DNA from: Patescibacteria group bacterium
Lineage (GTDB): Bacteria; Patescibacteriota; Patescibacteriia; Patescibacteriales; UBA12465
Direction: 5' to 3'
Length of the DNA stretch: 56,540 nucleotides
Assembly (NCBI GenBank): GCA_028696995.1
Contig: JAQVFY010000005.1
Coordinates: 1-56,540, forward strand
How positions within the stretch are numbered: position 1 is the first letter of the stretch; each line of letters begins with the position of its first letter. Position numbers and translations under genes: made by a program. Below the pieces are notes generated by a model. That model ran no database searches. It saw only the letters and a program-made list of their open reading frames with translations, and was not told the origin of the DNA. Positions 32,628 to 41,674 of this stretch are shown piece by piece.

Positions 32628-32655
32628 ATTGTAGCACAATTTTTAAAATAATCAA
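32628..32655 (-). promoter_or_regulatory. Promoter for rpmB
   Basis: On the minus strand, TTGATT and TACAAT are spaced 16 bases apart, with a TGc extension before the -10. The leader is about 40 bases. Confidence 0.6.
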
Positions 32656-32688
32656 TACTTAGATATTTTTTGTTTTATGGCTCTCTTT

Positions 32689-32717
32689 TTGCCAAGGAAC
32701 TTATAATTTGATATAAT
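32689..32717 (+). promoter_or_regulatory. Promoter for the site-2 protease gene
   Basis: TTGCCA and TATAAT at exactly 17-base spacing, 25 bases before the start codon. Confidence 0.75.
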
Positions 32718-32742
32718 AAAAATAATTTTTAATTTTTTATTT

Positions 32743-33432
32743 ATGGCGGTAATAATATTATCAATAGTTATTTTAATTTTTTCCATTATTTTACATGAAT
32801 ATGGTCATGCTTGGATGGCAAATAAGTTAGGGGATAGCACTGCTAAGGACTTGGGGCGCTTAACTCTAAATCCCATTCCTCATATTGATTTATTTGGTTC
32901 AATTATATTGCCCTTGTTTTTTGTTTTGTCTGGCTCTAATTTTTTATTAGCTTGGGCTAAACCAGTTCCATATAATCCTTTTAATATTAGGGACAAAAAA
33001 TATGGTGACTTAAAAGTAGCGGTGTCTGGGCCGGGGACAAATATTATAGTTGCTATTTTTTTTGGATTGTTGGCTCGGTTTCTTCCTATAGCTTCTAATA
33101 TAAAAGCAAATTTGTTGTCAGCTTATTTACAGGGTGATTTTTCTTTCATTAGTGCGATCATCTCAGGTAATATTTTGAATGTTATTTTTTTGATGGCCAT
33201 TATTTTTTGTTTTTTAAATTTATTATTAGCTATATTTAATTTAATTCCAGTTCCGCCATTGGATGGTTCTAAGATAATTTTAAATTTTTTACCTCCTCGT
33301 TTAAAGTTTAAATTTTTATCTATTGAGCGTTACGGTTTATTTCTTATTTTATTTTTATTAATGTTTGGTTTTTTTAAATTATTATTTTATCCAATACTTT
33401 TTTCTTTGTCTCTTTTGACAGGAATTTATTAA
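32743..33432 (+). CDS. Site-2 protease family metalloprotease (M50)
   Basis: Intramembrane zinc protease (229 residues, about six hydrophobic segments). The zinc motif HEYGH is in the first membrane helix region and the third ligand is in NLIPVPPLDGSKI. No PDZ domain, so it belongs to the minimal FtsH-independent SpoIVFB/YwhC-like group rather than RseP. The substrate is unknown; such enzymes usually release membrane-held regulators. The next gene starts 11 bases downstream. Confidence 0.92.
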   Translation: MAVIILSIVILIFSIILHEYGHAWMANKLGDSTAKDLGRLTLNPIPHIDLFGSIILPLFFVLSGSNFLLAWAKPVPYNPFNIRDKKYGDLKVAVSGPGTNIIVAIFFGLLARFLPIASNIKANLLSAYLQGDFSFISAIISGNILNVIFLMAIIFCFLNLLLAIFNLIPVPPLDGSKIILNFLPPRLKFKFLSIERYGLFLILFLLMFGFFKLLFYPILFSLSLLTGIY

Positions 33433-33443
33433 TTTTAAAAAAT

Positions 33444-33875
33444 ATGTATGCTACTACTCATTTAGCTCTGGGCTTAATAATTGGTAAAATTTCTGGAGAT
33501 TATTCGGCGGCTTTAATTGGTTCTTTAGCAATTGATATTGATCATATGTTTCCAGCAATGAGAGAAAAGCGTTTTTTAAATATTAGGGAATATTGGAAGA
33601 GGTCTCGTAGTTATGCTGATAGTGGGAGAAGTTATTTTCATGGCATTTTTGCTTTAATATTTTTTTCAGTAATTTTGTACTTTTTTGATCCTCGATTTGC
33701 CTTAATATTTTCAATTGCCTATCTGGGACACTTCTTTTTAGATGCTTTAGATAATTCTGATTTTATGCCTTTTTATCCTTTAAGTAAGTTTAATATTAAA
33801 GGCTTTATTCCTTATTTTTCTAAACAAGAGTTTGTCTTTTCTTTAATTCTTTTTCTAGTTTTTATTATTTTATAG
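33444..33875 (+). CDS. DUF457/YdjM-like membrane metal-dependent hydrolase
   Basis: A 143-residue membrane protein with four hydrophobic segments. Conserved His and Asp residues match the YdjM/DUF457 family of predicted membrane-bound metal-dependent hydrolases: THLALGLI at the N-terminus, SLAIDIDHMFP, SYFHGI and YLGHFFLDALD. Substrate unknown. It probably forms an operon with the preceding M50 protease. Confidence 0.78.
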   Translation: MYATTHLALGLIIGKISGDYSAALIGSLAIDIDHMFPAMREKRFLNIREYWKRSRSYADSGRSYFHGIFALIFFSVILYFFDPRFALIFSIAYLGHFFLDALDNSDFMPFYPLSKFNIKGFIPYFSKQEFVFSLILFLVFIIL

Positions 33876-33893
33876 TATTTTTTTGGAAGGTTA

Positions 33894-33960
33894 TTGACTT
33901 ATTTTTATTAATTTGATAAATTTTATAGTATAAATGAGAACCTGATTAAGGTTTTTGTAT
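33894..33960 (+). promoter_or_regulatory. Candidate str-operon promoter and leader hairpin
   Basis: TTGACT at 33894 has several possible -10s downstream (GATAAA, TATAGT, TATAAA), none at ideal spacing. AACCT/AGGTT pair at 33939-33953, followed by TTTGTATTTTT, so the leader may contain a weak terminator or attenuator. I cannot choose between these. Confidence 0.35.
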
Positions 33961-33998
33961 TTTTATTATATAAATTATTTTTATTAATTTTTTTATTT

Positions 33999-34418
33999 AT
34001 GCCAACTATTAATCAATTAGTTAGAAAAGGACGCAAATCATCTACTAAAAGAAAGAAAAATTTAGCCCTTAGAACAACTTTGGATTCTTTGCATCGCAAG
34101 AAAAAGGTAATTAAAAAAGGAGCTCCTTTTAAGCAAGGTGTTTGTCTTAAGGTTACTACTATGACTCCAAAGAAACCGAACTCAGCTTTACGTAAAATTG
34201 CTCGTGTTCGTTTATCTAACGGCATGGAGGTTACTGCCTATATTCCAGGAATGGGACACAATTTACAGGAACACTCTATTGTTTTATTAAAGGGAGGAAA
34301 AACCAAGGATTTACCAGGTGTTCGCTATAAGGTGGTTCGTGGTGTTTATGATTCTCAGGGAGTAGATAAGCGTCGTCAGGGTCGTAGTCGTTATGGAGCA
34401 AAAAAACCAAAAGAGTAA
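33999..34418 (+). CDS. rpsL: Ribosomal protein S12
   Basis: Decoding-centre protein of the small subunit, 139 residues. [17 protein letters not shown] and [13 protein letters not shown] are intact. The lysines at which streptomycin resistance usually arises are both present, so it looks streptomycin-sensitive by sequence. First gene of the rpsL-rpsG-fusA operon. Confidence 0.98.
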   Translation: MPTINQLVRKGRKSSTKRKKNLALRTTLDSLHRKKKVIKKGAPFKQGVCLKVTTMTPKKPNSALRKIARVRLSNGMEVTAYIPGMGHNLQEHSIVLLKGGKTKDLPGVRYKVVRGVYDSQGVDKRRQGRSRYGAKKPKE

Positions 34419-34466
34419 TTAATAAATTTAAATAAATTGCTATAGCTGGCAATTTTAAACAAAACT

Positions 34467-34934
34467 ATGAGAGGTAAACAAGCCCCTAAAAGAGAAATAG
34501 AAAATGATTTAAAATATGGTGATAAAAATATCGCTAAATTTATAAATTATATAATGGTTGATGGCAAGAGATCAATAGCCCAAACTATTGTTTATGATGC
34601 CTTTGATATTATTAGGCAAGAAACTAAGCACGATCCTCGTCATATTTTCAACAAAGCCTTGAAAAAAGTTTCGCCTTTGCTTGAGGTTCGCGGGAAGAGA
34701 GTCGGTGGAGCTAACTATCAGGTCCCTTTTCAAGTTAGAGGAGAACGTCGTTTTTATTTAGGATGTCATTGGATAATTGATGCTGCTAAGGCTAGAAAAG
34801 GGAAGTCTATGGCCGAGAAATTAGCAACTGAAATTTTAGATGCTTCTAATGGCGAAGGTTCGGCAGTTAGAAAAAGAGAAACAGTTCATAAAATGGCGGA
34901 GTCTAATAAGGCTTTTGCTCATTTTTCAAGATAA
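34467..34934 (+). CDS. rpsG: Ribosomal protein S7
   Basis: Primary 16S rRNA 3'-domain binding protein, 155 residues. Family motifs KFINYIMVDGKRSIA, VGGANYQVPFQV and KRETVHKMAESNKAFAHF are present. It lies 48 bases after rpsL and 133 bases before fusA; that latter gap holds a partial repeat element. Confidence 0.98.
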   Translation: MRGKQAPKREIENDLKYGDKNIAKFINYIMVDGKRSIAQTIVYDAFDIIRQETKHDPRHIFNKALKKVSPLLEVRGKRVGGANYQVPFQVRGERRFYLGCHWIIDAAKARKGKSMAEKLATEILDASNGEGSAVRKRETVHKMAESNKAFAHFSR

Positions 34935-35007
34935 GAAAAGTTTAAACTTCTAGTAATTAGACTTGAAACTTTAAAAATATTGTTTTTAAAAATATAATTA
35001 ATATATC

Positions 35008-35058
35008 TCAAAGATCTTATTTTGTCATTCTGGCGTAGGCTGGAGTCAAAGATCTTAT
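35008..35058 (+). repeat. Partial REP hairpin flanked by 13-base direct repeats
   Basis: TCAAAGATCTTAT occurs at 35008-35020 and again at 35046-35058, enclosing a 25-base segment (TTGTCATTCTGGCGTAGG...) that folds into a hairpin and resembles the left end of the 29594 element. It lies 9 bases before the fusA start, inside the str operon. Confidence 0.8.
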
Positions 35059-35067
35059 CAAATAATT

Positions 35068-37146
35068 ATGTCACAAGATTATACCTTAGATAAATTTCGT
35101 AATATTGGAATTATGGCTCATATTGACGCTGGTAAAACTACTTTTACTGAGCGCGTTTTATTTTATACTGGTAAAAAGCATAAAATTGGTGAAACTCATG
35201 ATGGAGCTGCCGATATGGATTGGATGGATCAAGAGAAGGAGCGCGGTATTACTATTACCTCTGCTGCCACTACTTGTTACTGGAAAGATAATAAAATTAA
35301 TATTATTGATACTCCTGGTCACGTTGATTTTACCGTGGAAGTAGAAAGATCTCTTCGTGTTTTAGATGGCGCTATTGCCGTTTTTGATGCTTCTCAGGGA
35401 GTAGAACCTCAGTCTGAAACTGTTTGGCGTCAAGCTGATAAATATCATGTTCCTCGTATTTGTTTTATTAATAAAATGGATAAAACTGGAGCTGATTTTT
35501 ATATGAGCTTAGAATCTATTAAAAAAAGATTAAATCCCAAAGCTTTTGCTTATCAATTACCAATTGGATCAGAAGATTCTTTTTTGGGAGTAATTGATGT
35601 TTTAACTAAGAAGGCTTATAAATTTGAAGGTAACTTTGGTGAGCAAATAAACGAAATTCCAGTTCCGGGTGATATGGAAGAAAAATTAAACAAATATTAT
35701 TCTGATTTAGTAGAGAAAGTAGCTGAATTTGATGATGTGCTGACTGAAAAATATTTAGGAGGAGAAGAAATTTCTTTAGAGGATTTAAAGAGAGCATTAA
35801 GAAAAGGAGTGATCGCTAATGAGATTTATCCAGTAATGTGTGGAACAGCTTTACAAAATATTGGAGTTCAATTAGCCTTAGATGCTGTTTGTGAATATCT
35901 ACCATCTCCTTTAGATGTTCCTGAGATAGAAGGAAGTGATATCAAAGATGAAACTAAGAAAACAGTAATTAAGGCCGATGAAAAAGAACCTTTTGCTGGT
36001 TTAGCCTTTAAAATTGCTACTGATCCTTTTGTTGGTAAACTTTGTTTTGTTCGTGTTTATAGTGGAGTTTTAAGTTCCGGTTCTTATATTATTAATTCTT
36101 CTACTGGTAATAAGGAGAGAGTTGGACGTTTAGTTCGTATGCACGCTAATCACCGTGAGGAAATAAAAGAAATTAAGGCGGGTGATATTGCGGCTGTTAT
36201 TGGATTAAAAGATACTACTACCGGAAATACTTTATGTGATGAAAAACGACCGATATTATTAGAATCAATTATTTTTCCAGAACCGGTTATTAAAATTGCA
36301 GTGGAACCAAAAACTAAGGCTGATCAAGAAAAAATGGGCATTGCTTTGAATCGTTTGGCCGAAGAAGATCCAACTTTTAGAGTAGAAAGTGATGAGGAAA
36401 CCGGGCAAGTATTAATTTCTGGTATGGGAGAATTACATTTAGATATCATCGTTGATCGTATGAGAAGGGAATTTGGTGTAGAGGCCAATGTTGGTAATCC
36501 CCAAGTTTCTTATCGTGAAACTATTAAACAAAAATCAGAAGCCGAACATAAATATGCTAAGCAATCTGGTGGTCGTGGTCAATACGGACATTGTTATTTA
36601 CGAGTTGAGCCACAAGAAGCCGGTAAGGGTTATGAATTTGTTGATGAAGTAAAGGGTGGAGCTATTCCTAAAGAGTATATTCCAGCGGTTGAGAAGGGTG
36701 TTAAAGAGGCAATGCAGAGTGGTATTTTGGCTGGTTATCCAATGGTAGATATTAAAACCACTGTTTATGACGGTTCTTATCATGAAGTTGATTCTTCAGA
36801 AATCGCTTTTAAAATGGCTGCTATTTTTGCTTTTAAAGAGGCTTGTCAAAAAGGAAGTCCAGTTATGTTGGAGCCAATTATGAAAGTGGAAGTTACTACT
36901 CCAGAAGAATATATGGGTAATATTATTGGTGATTTAAATGCTAAGAGGGGACAAATTGAAGAAATGACCGAAAGAGGTAATGCTAAAGTAGTTTTAGCCA
37001 AAGTTCCATTAGCAGAAATGTTTGGTTATGCCACTTCACTTCGCTCTATGAGTCAGGGTCGAGCTAATTATGTTATGGAATTTTCTCATTATAATGAAGT
37101 GCCAAGAAATATATTAGAGCAAATAAAAGAAAAGGCTGGAAAATAA
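35068..37146 (+). CDS. fusA: Elongation factor G
   Basis: GTPase driving ribosomal translocation, 692 residues. G1 [10 protein letters not shown]2 region [12 protein letters not shown]3 [10 protein letters not shown]4 NKMDK, then the EF-G-specific domains II-V ([41 protein letters not shown]). Translocation-type EF-G rather than a recycling paralogue, judging by operon position. A terminator follows, and tuf is separated by 4.5 kb instead of being adjacent. Confidence 0.98.
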   Translation: MSQDYTLDKFRNIGIMAHIDAGKTTFTERVLFYTGKKHKIGETHDGAADMDWMDQEKERGITITSAATTCYWKDNKINIIDTPGHVDFTVEVERSLRVLDGAIAVFDASQGVEPQSETVWRQADKYHVPRICFINKMDKTGADFYMSLESIKKRLNPKAFAYQLPIGSEDSFLGVIDVLTKKAYKFEGNFGEQINEIPVPGDMEEKLNKYYSDLVEKVAEFDDVLTEKYLGGEEISLEDLKRALRKGVIANEIYPVMCGTALQNIGVQLALDAVCEYLPSPLDVPEIEGSDIKDETKKTVIKADEKEPFAGLAFKIATDPFVGKLCFVRVYSGVLSSGSYIINSSTGNKERVGRLVRMHANHREEIKEIKAGDIAAVIGLKDTTTGNTLCDEKRPILLESIIFPEPVIKIAVEPKTKADQEKMGIALNRLAEEDPTFRVESDEETGQVLISGMGELHLDIIVDRMRREFGVEANVGNPQVSYRETIKQKSEAEHKYAKQSGGRGQYGHCYLRVEPQEAGKGYEFVDEVKGGAIPKEYIPAVEKGVKEAMQSGILAGYPMVDIKTTVYDGSYHEVDSSEIAFKMAAIFAFKEACQKGSPVMLEPIMKVEVTTPEEYMGNIIGDLNAKRGQIEEMTERGNAKVVLAKVPLAEMFGYATSLRSMSQGRANYVMEFSHYNEVPRNILEQIKEKAGK

Positions 37147-37174
37147 TTTATTATTGATAGATTGAAAATATTAA

Positions 37175-37207
37175 AATAAGGGCTAATTTTTAAGCTCTTA
37201 TTTTTTT
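37175..37207 (+). terminator. Terminator of the str operon
   Basis: AATAAGGGCT pairs with AGCTCTTATT (one G-T wobble) around an 8-base loop, then a T-run. Confidence 0.85.
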
Positions 37208-37234
37208 GCTAAAAAATATTTTTTATGGTATAAT
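37206..37234 (+). promoter_or_regulatory. Promoter for the giant pilin-like gene
   Basis: TTGCTA and TATAAT at 17-base spacing, with a TGg extension before the -10. It directly follows the str-operon terminator. Confidence 0.7.
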
Positions 37235-37270
37235 TTTGGATATTAAACTTTCGTTTTAATTTTAAATTAT

Positions 37271-40200
37271 ATGTTTAAAGATAAAATTTTTTTTGGAAAG
37301 AAGGCTTTTACTTTAATTGAATTATTAACTGTTATTTTTGTTATTGCTTTGATTGCTTCAGTAGCCTTTTTTTCTATCTCCAATTCTCGACAAAAGGGAA
37401 ATGATATTAAGAGAATATCAGATATTACTCAAATCCAAATTGCTCTAGAGAATTATAATCGAATTGAAGGGAGATATCCTGACCAATTGATTTCCGGGCA
37501 ACCTTTGATAGGTTCTTCTAGCGGTATTATTTTTATGAATGAAGTCCCAACTAATTCTTCTTATAATGATATGGATTGTCCTTTTGACGGTTATAATTAT
37601 TCTTATAATGAAGGGCTTGAAAGTTATGATTTATCTTTTTGCTTAGAAAATCCAGTAGAAAATTATTCGACTGGTATTAAGTGTGCTACTGTTTCTGGAA
37701 TTTCTGATGGTTTGTGTAGTATGGTTTCTTTATCTTTAGTTTATTCAGCTGGATCAGGTGGCTCAATTAGCGGATCTAGTTCTCAAAGTGTAGATTATGG
37801 AGGTAGCGGTTCAGCTGTTTCAGCTGTACCTAATACTGGTTATAGTTTCGTAAAATGGAGTGATGATAGCACCGATAATCCTCGAACTGACACCAACGTT
37901 ACCGGAAATATCAGTGTTACAGCCGAATTTACTGCTAATCAATATACTCTTACTTATTCAGCTGGATCAGGTGGTTCAATTAGTGGATCTAGTCCCCAGA
38001 ATGTAAGTTACGGTACTAACGGTTCAGCTGTTTCAGCTGTACCCAATACTGGTTATAATTTTGTAAAATGGAGTGATGATAGCACTGATAATCCTCGAAC
38101 TGATACCAACGTTACTGGAAATATCAGTGTTACAGCTGAGTTTACTGCTAATCAATATACTCTTACTTATTCAGCTGGATCAGGTGGCTCAATTAGTGGA
38201 TCTAGTCCCCAAAATGTAAATCACGGCAGTAGTGGTTCAGCTGTTTCGGCTGTACCCAATACTGGTTATAGTTTTGTGAAATGGAGCGATGATAGTACCG
38301 ATAATCCTCGAACTGACACTAATGTTACTGGAAATATAAGTGTTACAGCCGAATTTGCTACTAATCAATATACCCTTACTTATTCAGCTGGATCAGGTGG
38401 CTCAATTAGTGGATCTAGTCCCCAAACTGTAGATTATGGTGATAGCGGTTCAGCTGTTTCAGCTGTACCTAATACTGGTTATAGTTTTGTAAAATGGAGT
38501 GATGATAGCACTGATAATCCTCGAACCGATACCAATGTTACTGAAAATATAAGTGTTACAGCCGAATTTACTATAAATCAATATACTCTTACTTATTCAG
38601 CTGGATCAGGTGGTTCAATTAGTGGATCTAGTCCCCAAAATGTAAGTTACGGTAGTAGTGGTTCAGCTGTTTCAGCTGTACCTAATACTGGCTATAATTT
38701 TGTAAAATGGAGCGATGATAGCACTGACAATCCTCGAACTGACACTAATGTTACTGGAAATATTAGCGTTACAGCTGAGTTTACCGCTAATCAATACACT
38801 CTTACTTATTCAGCTGGATCAGGCGGTTCAATTAGTGGATCTAGTCCTCAAACTGTAGATTATGGTAGTAGCGGTTCAGCTGTTTCAGCTGTACCCAATA
38901 CTGGTTATAGTTTTGTGAAATGGAGTGATGATAGCACTGATAATCCTCGAACTGACACTAATATTACTGGAGATGTTAGTGTTACAGCTGAGTTTACTAT
39001 AAGTCAATATACCCTTACTTATTCAGCTGGATCAGGCGGTTCAATTAGCGGATCTAGCCCTCAAACCGTAAACCATGGTAGCAATGGTTCAGTTGTTTCA
39101 GCTGTGCCCAATACTGGCTATAATTTTGTAAAATGGAGCGATGATAGCACTGACAATCCTCGAACTGACACTAATGTTACTGGAAATATTAGCGTTACAG
39201 CTGAGTTTGTTGCTGATCAATATACTCTTACTTATTCGGCTGGTCCAAATGGTTCAATTAGTGGATCTAGTCCCCAAACTGTAAATCATGGTAGTAGTGG
39301 CTCAGCTGTTTCCGCTGTACCCAATACTGGCTATAGTTTTGTAAAATGGAGCGATGATAGCACTAGCAACCCTCGAACTGATACTAATGTTACTGGAAAT
39401 ATAAGCGTTACAGCCGAATTTACTATAAATCAATATACCCTTACTTATTCAGCTGGATCAGGTGGTTCAATTAGCGGATCTAGTCCCCAAACTGTAAATC
39501 ATGGTGGCAGTGGTTCTCAGGTTACAGCTGTACCTGATTCAGATTATAAATTTAATAAATGGAGTGATAATGTGACTTCCGCTAGTCGTACTGATACTAA
39601 TGTTACGGCCAATAAAACAGTGACTGCTAGTTTTGATTATAACGGTGCTAGTTGTGCTTTTGTTTATTCCTGGGACGGAGAAAAATATTACCCTGAACAT
39701 GCTATTTCTGATTTTGCTGTGCACAATCTTTATGAGTATCCGACTTATGGAGTTTTAAATAAGTTAAAAAAGGTTGATAATTATTATCAACTTGGTATCT
39801 GGGAAAGGATTCCAGAGGTCCAATATTTAGACAACGTGGAGTTATGGAAAATTTATCATCCTCAAAATACTTTTATCGTCGCCGAACAAACGTCGGGCAA
39901 GATATATTCTATTAAAGAAAAAGTATATCCCAAATCAGCCCTTAATTCTAAGGGGACATCTTATTTATCAGAAATAGGTGCAAAAGATAATAAATATTGG
40001 GTAACTGACATGAATGATTTTGATTTTATTAATCCAATATTTTTAGATGATTTTTATTTAGAGTTTGATTTATCTAACCGTGAAGAAGAGAGTTTTAATT
40101 TAGTGGTTCGGGCTAAAGATTCTGGCTTTCTATCTTTTAATTGGAGTAATATGGTAACATTAAGCGAGGGAGGAAATAAAAAAAGATACGAAAATTTAAA

Positions 40201-40996
40201 TTTAAAAATATTTAATGCTGTAGAAAAAATCTTTGGCAAAAAAGCTTTGAAAAACGATGAGAATAAAATTATGGAAAAACTAAGTAAGGCTGGGGTTTTC
40301 AAATTTGCTTGTAAACTAGGGATGAAGTCTTTTTGTGAATTGGAGGAATTTATTAATCTGTCTGATTATGTCGCTGAAAATGCTTTTTTCCGAATTTATC
40401 AGGAGATCGATGGTGAGTATCAACTAGTTGATAATTTAATGTTTGGTAATGCTTATTTCTATCAAGAATGGGCTATTCCCTTAACTATTGAGAAGGGGAA
40501 ACCCTTAAAATTAAGATTAACCACAGCTCCCTATACTCACCAAATCGATGAAGTATATATTGGTTTATCGGAAGAAGGAGAAAATTATGTCAAAAAGATA
40601 AAGGGAGAGGTTGTAGAAACAAACCTAGACAAAAACCTGGTTGAAATTAATAGTTTATTACAGGAGCGAGATTATAATTATTTAGAGATGGATCAAAATT
40701 ATTATGCTTTATTTGATTTTTATGATGATGAAGTTGATTCTGTAGATGATGGTTACACTTATTCTATGATGCTATATGCTAATGCTTATTCAGAATCATA
40801 TTCTTTTAATGATCAAGATGATTTTTATTCAGAACAAAATCCAGAGTTATTAGAAAGCATCATAAACAATAAGGGGCTAGAGAGAAAGTTGTATTTAAGA
40901 CATTTTTACGAAATCAATAAATTAAAAACTTGTATTCCTCCAGTATATAAAATAGGAGACATATCGACCGAATTAGAAACTTGTAGCAATGATTAG
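37271..40996 (+). CDS. Giant pilin-like surface protein with nine InlB-B-type repeats
   Basis: A 1241-residue protein. The N-terminus has a perfect type IV prepilin motif (KKAFTLIELLTVIFVIALIA), with Glu5 after the cleavage site, and a pilin-type helix and small head to about residue 150. Residues 154-792 are nine tandem 71-residue repeats (YTLTYSAGSGGSISGSSPQ... GYSFVKWSDDSTDNPRTDT... ISVTAEF), of the Listeria-Bacteroides/InlB B-repeat type. Residues about 795-1241 form an unrecognised domain beginning CAFVYSWDGEKYYPEH. It should be processed by a prepilin peptidase and displayed by the pilus machinery as a long adhesin; no pilus assembly genes are in this window. It is transcribed alone. 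Confidence 0.9.
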   Translation: MFKDKIFFGKKAFTLIELLTVIFVIALIASVAFFSISNSRQKGNDIKRISDITQIQIALENYNRIEGRYPDQLISGQPLIGSSSGIIFMNEVPTNSSYNDMDCPFDGYNYSYNEGLESYDLSFCLENPVENYSTGIKCATVSGISDGLCSMVSLSLVYSAGSGGSISGSSSQSVDYGGSGSAVSAVPNTGYSFVKWSDDSTDNPRTDTNVTGNISVTAEFTANQYTLTYSAGSGGSISGSSPQNVSYGTNGSAVSAVPNTGYNFVKWSDDSTDNPRTDTNVTGNISVTAEFTANQYTLTYSAGSGGSISGSSPQNVNHGSSGSAVSAVPNTGYSFVKWSDDSTDNPRTDTNVTGNISVTAEFATNQYTLTYSAGSGGSISGSSPQTVDYGDSGSAVSAVPNTGYSFVKWSDDSTDNPRTDTNVTENISVTAEFTINQYTLTYSAGSGGSISGSSPQNVSYGSSGSAVSAVPNTGYNFVKWSDDSTDNPRTDTNVTGNISVTAEFTANQYTLTYSAGSGGSISGSSPQTVDYGSSGSAVSAVPNTGYSFVKWSDDSTDNPRTDTNITGDVSVTAEFTISQYTLTYSAGSGGSISGSSPQTVNHGSNGSVVSAVPNTGYNFVKWSDDSTDNPRTDTNVTGNISVTAEFVADQYTLTYSAGPNGSISGSSPQTVNHGSSGSAVSAVPNTGYSFVKWSDDSTSNPRTDTNVTGNISVTAEFTINQYTLTYSAGSGGSISGSSPQTVNHGGSGSQVTAVPDSDYKFNKWSDNVTSASRTDTNVTANKTVTASFDYNGASCAFVYSWDGEKYYPEHAISDFAVHNLYEYPTYGVLNKLKKVDNYYQLGIWERIPEVQYLDNVELWKIYHPQNTFIVAEQTSGKIYSIKEKVYPKSALNSKGTSYLSEIGAKDNKYWVTDMNDFDFINPIFLDDFYLEFDLSNREEESFNLVVRAKDSGFLSFNWSNMVTLSEGGNKKRYENLNLKIFNAVEKIFGKKALKNDENKIMEKLSKAGVFKFACKLGMKSFCELEEFINLSDYVAENAFFRIYQEIDGEYQLVDNLMFGNAYFYQEWAIPLTIEKGKPLKLRLTTAPYTHQIDEVYIGLSEEGENYVKKIKGEVVETNLDKNLVEINSLLQERDYNYLEMDQNYYALFDFYDDEVDSVDDGYTYSMMLYANAYSESYSFNDQDDFYSEQNPELLESIINNKGLERKLYLRHFYEINKLKTCIPPVYKIGDISTELETCSND
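37730..39646 (+). repeat. Nine 213-base tandem coding repeats
   Basis: Units recur every 213 bases (TTATTCAGCT starts at 37741, 37954 and 38167). The first eight are close to identical at DNA level and the ninth is divergent. Differences concentrate at two spots: the DY/SY/NH before the G-x-x-G turn, and GYS versus GYN. Confidence 0.95.
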
Positions 40997-41100
40997 TTCT
41001 TGGGTAATAAAAATAGTTTGTAGGGATGATTGAGAAATGATAAAAAAAGAGGAAGATATATGACATTTATTCTTAGATTTCGTATAGAATTAAATATCTC

Positions 41101-41128
41101 TTGCCTTTTTGGAAAATTATGCTATAAT
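41101..41128 (+). promoter_or_regulatory. Promoter for the small acidic protein
   Basis: TTGCCT and TATAAT at 16-base spacing with a TGc-extended -10. Confidence 0.65.
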
Positions 41129-41169
41129 TTAAAATCAATTTTAAATTTATAATTTAATTTTATTTCTAT

Positions 41170-41526
41170 ATGTCCAAACAATTAAAACAAGTTATAAATT
41201 TATCCAAAAAAACCGGAGACCGTATTATTGTTTTTGATAATAATTTTCCCGACGATTCTTTTGTAGTAATGACTTTGGATCAGTATGAGAAATTAATGGG
41301 TGACCATTTTCAGCCAAAAAATCAGTCGCAAAATGATAATTTTCAAGACCTAAATACTAATGCTCAGAAAATAATAGATGATAATGCTCAAGTATTGACA
41401 GAAAAAAAAATAATTGATAAAATAGAAGACAGAGAAAATAATGACAACGACAATCTACCAAACCGTAATTTTAAGAATAATAATTGGCAAATTCCAGCAC
41501 AAGTAAAACAAGAGTCTGAAGAGTAG
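41170..41526 (+). CDS. Small acidic hypothetical protein
   Basis: A 118-residue protein. The first 45 residues (VINLSKKTGDRIIVFDNNFPDDSFVVMTLDQYEKLMGD) form a beta-beta-helix pattern like the start of Phd/YefM-type antitoxins, or a small regulator with that fold. The rest is an Asn/Gln/Asp-rich, probably disordered tail. No toxin gene is adjacent and tuf follows after a terminator-like hairpin, so an antitoxin role is unsupported. I do not recognise the family. Confidence 0.55.
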   Translation: MSKQLKQVINLSKKTGDRIIVFDNNFPDDSFVVMTLDQYEKLMGDHFQPKNQSQNDNFQDLNTNAQKIIDDNAQVLTEKKIIDKIEDRENNDNDNLPNRNFKNNNWQIPAQVKQESEE

Positions 41527-41555
41527 TATTGTTTATTATATTAATGTTAAAAAAT

Positions 41556-41583
41556 AAAAATAGTTATTTATTTAGCTATTTTT
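41556..41583 (+). terminator. A/T-rich terminator-like hairpin
   Basis: AAAAATAG and CTATTTTT are complementary around a 12-base loop, with a T-tail. Low G+C makes it a modest call. Confidence 0.45.
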
Positions 41584-41624
41584 GGTTATTTATAAATTTA
41601 TTTACAATTAATTTAAACGGCTGG

Positions 41625-41659
41625 TTGCCTTTTAGGCAAATAACCCTCTAGCGAGGGGT
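41625..41659 (+). promoter_or_regulatory. Two-hairpin leader upstream of tuf
   Basis: TTGCCT/AGGCAA around TTT, then CCCTC/GAGGG around TAGC, are stacked 16 bases before the tuf ATG. They are distinctly richer in G+C than the flanks and have no T-tail, so a translation-control or mRNA-stabilising structure is more likely than a terminator. Confidence 0.5.
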
Positions 41660-41674
41660 CGTAAGTTTAAAAAA

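Noticed and set aside
37730-39646. CRISPR-like periodic repeats
   Set aside because: The 213-base units are coding, contiguous and in frame, encoding 71-residue protein repeats with no spacers.
41170-41526. Second toxin-antitoxin locus
   Set aside because: Only a weak Phd-like resemblance and no neighbouring toxin gene.
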